This document shows positions 6,346 through 7,198 of a stretch of DNA of 7,198 nucleotides, in pieces. The translations under genes and the position numbers were made by a program. How positions within the stretch are numbered: the stretch's first letter is position 1; the number at the start of each line of letters is the position of its first letter. This DNA is from an uncultured Hyphomicrobiales bacterium (GTDB lineage: Bacteria; Pseudomonadota; Alphaproteobacteria; Rhizobiales; Rhizobiaceae): NCBI GenBank assembly GCA_943914405.1, contig CALUBX010000247.1, positions 1-7,198 on the forward strand, written 5' to 3'. The notes under the pieces are model-generated. The model saw only the letters and a program-made list of their open reading frames with translations. It was not told the DNA's origin and made no database searches.

Positions 6346-6740
6346 CTGGCCTTCTCCTCGCGCTGCTTTTGGCTGTCGTGGTAATCCTTGCTCACTGTCT
6401 GCAGGTTGCCGATGTCCCAAAAGAGGTCTGGGTTGCCGTTATGCTGCTTGATGTGGTCGGCGACCGGACTGTTGCCCGCAGGGTATTTCCCGATGCACAA
6501 CACCCCTGTCTTCTGGCAGGTCCAGGCGTCACGCTTCCAGACCTCCACACGCAGATCTTTCCACTTCTGGCTTCCGTACCACTGCCGCCAATGCATCTCT
6601 GCATCGCGCTGCTTCAGGCGCTGCGCCTCCTGCTCCTTCCGCGTGGATCCCTTTACAGGACCGAGACGGGGAGAAAGCGTCGTGAGGCGGGGTTTGAGCG
6701 TTGTCAGTCTCGGTTTCTTTGTCATCCTCGTCCCCATCAT
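6342..6740 (-). CDS. HNH endonuclease, phage packaging type
   Basis: A 132-aa phage HNH nuclease. Catalytic-fold residues are visible in order: Cys75 and Cys82 in TCQKTGVLC, the Asp95-His96 pair in VADHI, Asn112 in GNLQ, and His121 with Lys125 in KDYHDSQKQ. The D/H-N-H layout is the metal-binding beta-beta-alpha nuclease core. In many cos-type phages such proteins are encoded beside the terminase and assist DNA cleavage at cos. The N-terminus has a basic repeat, PRLTTLK-PRLTTLS-PRLGPVK (residues 10-30), as seen in HNH proteins of rhizobial prophages. ATG 6740 overlaps the previous stop as ATGA; the alternative MTKK start at 6725 has a G-rich upstream stretch and would better match related proteins. 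The expected terminase genes are missing here, so it has probably lost its partner. Confidence 0.88.
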   Translation of the reverse strand: MMGTRMTKKPRLTTLKPRLTTLSPRLGPVKGSTRKEQEAQRLKQRDAEMHWRQWYGSQKWKDLRVEVWKRDAWTCQKTGVLCIGKYPAGNSPVADHIKQHNGNPDLFWDIGNLQTVSKDYHDSQKQREEKAR

Positions 6741-7198
6741 CTGGCTTCGCTGGTAATCAGGCCGGCGGCATGCATACGGTCGATGAGGAACCGCTCCCCG
6801 TCACCGCGGCGACGCATCTCAACCTCTGTTGCTTGGTCACTGATCTCAGCTGTCACCCAGTCCACGAACCGCGCGTAGACATTGCCCCCGCGCCGCATCA
6901 TGGCGGCGTTCCAACGTTTGGTTGCAGCGCTTTCAGCTACTCTCAAGCCCTCGCCCTTCACAACCCTAGATGGTTGTCTCAACGCTTCGCCTATGTGCTT
7001 TTTCAAAAGCCCATCTGCGCTTGCAAAACCCTCTGGTTTCTCGGTCCTAAGACCATCGTCAGCGTCATCGGACTTGGCGTTTCCACTCGCGCCGTCAGTA
7101 CTAGGGTTTATTCCATAGGGTTCCTTCCAAAGGGTTCGGGGCTCAATATTGAGCCCTTCAACAGCGCAGATCTGATCCCTTGAACAGCTCACATCCTG
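6737..7198 (-). CDS. Phage protein of unknown function, 5' end probably outside
   Basis: The frame is open to the window edge and ends with SEAR and a TGA overlapping the HNH start by 4 bases. The first in-frame start in the window is GTG 7192 (151 aa), but its AGGA lies only 2 bases away, too close for a good ribosome binding site, so the protein probably begins outside. A TGA in another frame overlaps that GTG as GTGA, so a short gene starting there cannot be excluded. The N-terminal part visible (QICAVEGLNIEP, then YGINPSTDG) is followed by an acidic, low-complexity linker (GNAKSDDADDGL) and a helical C-terminus rich in Arg (KRWNAAMMRRG, VDWVTAEISD). I do not recognise a family. A link to phage replication is suggested only by repeats within the gene and by its position before the HNH gene. 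Confidence 0.6.
   Translation of the reverse strand, partial: QDVSCSRDQICAVEGLNIEPRTLWKEPYGINPSTDGASGNAKSDDADDGLRTEKPEGFASADGLLKKHIGEALRQPSRVVKGEGLRVAESAATKRWNAAMMRRGGNVYARFVDWVTAEISDQATEVEMRRRGDGERFLIDRMHAAGLITSEAR
7103..7144. repeat. Three iteron-like repeats with 14-bp period
   Basis: AGGGTT occurs at 7103, 7117 and 7131, exactly 14 bases apart. The last two units extend to a 13-base match with one mismatch (ttccatagggttc at 7111-7123, ttccaaagggttc at 7125-7137). Because 14 is not a multiple of 3, the repeated hexamer falls in all three codon phases of the leftward gene, so it is not a protein repeat. This favours a DNA-level role such as binding of an initiator. Confidence 0.55.
7139..7156. 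promoter_or_regulatory. 18-bp perfect palindrome
   Basis: GGGCTCAATATTGAGCCC is a complete inverted repeat without loop, adjoining and overlapping the end of the 14-bp repeat array. Its centre AATATT is AT-rich. It has the size of a dimer-binding operator or of a dyad in a replication origin. It lies inside the coding frame (Glu-Gly-Leu-Asn-Ile-Glu-Pro). Confidence 0.55.

Noticed and set aside
6369..6878. Plus-strand open frames opposite the HNH gene
   Set aside because: They are antisense shadows of a gene with clear catalytic motifs and overlap coupling.

Overview
The window looks like one end of a decayed tailed-phage prophage sitting beside a host tRNA gene. The GC-rich DNA, the tRNA sequence and the style of the HNH and capsid proteins suggest an alphaproteobacterium, probably of the Rhizobiales. 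That placement rests on family resemblance and no search was possible.

Left edge (1-220): the 3' part of a tRNA-Gln(CUG) ends with an encoded CCA at base 55, the usual kind of target for phage integrases. A terminator-like hairpin follows. Next comes a two-gene rightward cassette (221-1670): a 330-aa DUF2971-family protein and a 140-aa coiled-coil protein with a two-CxxC zinc ribbon. Neither is a virion gene. The cassette sits between the attachment-type tRNA and the tail genes, which is where prophages often carry cargo, including defence genes.

The rest (1732-7198) reads leftward, from the right edge towards the tRNA. The order is: the C-terminal part of an unrecognised, possibly replication-associated gene containing iteron-like repeats; an HNH endonuclease of the phage, cos-associated type; a 101-aa unknown protein; a 219-bp gap with a hairpin, a G-quadruplex-capable G-rich block and a small palindrome; a 77-aa unknown protein; an HK97-type major capsid protein; and a tail tape measure protein. 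The first three genes are joined by 4-base stop/start overlaps, the two visible within the window sharing the same 10-base sequence.

The structural module is severely incomplete. There is no terminase, portal or protease before the capsid gene, and no connectors, tail tube or tail-assembly genes between capsid and tape measure. No tail-tip genes follow the tape measure. A 49-codon open frame that ends by overlapping the tape measure start looks like the tail end of a deleted gene. Capsid and tape measure themselves look full length, so the losses appear to be clean internal deletions rather than point-mutation decay. No integrase is visible; it could lie outside the window.

The most interesting parts are the DUF2971/zinc-ribbon cassette as a candidate defence or effector pair, the repeat block at 7103-7156 as a possible replication origin inside a gene, and the hairpin plus G-rich block at 5985-6033 as a possible cos or control site.
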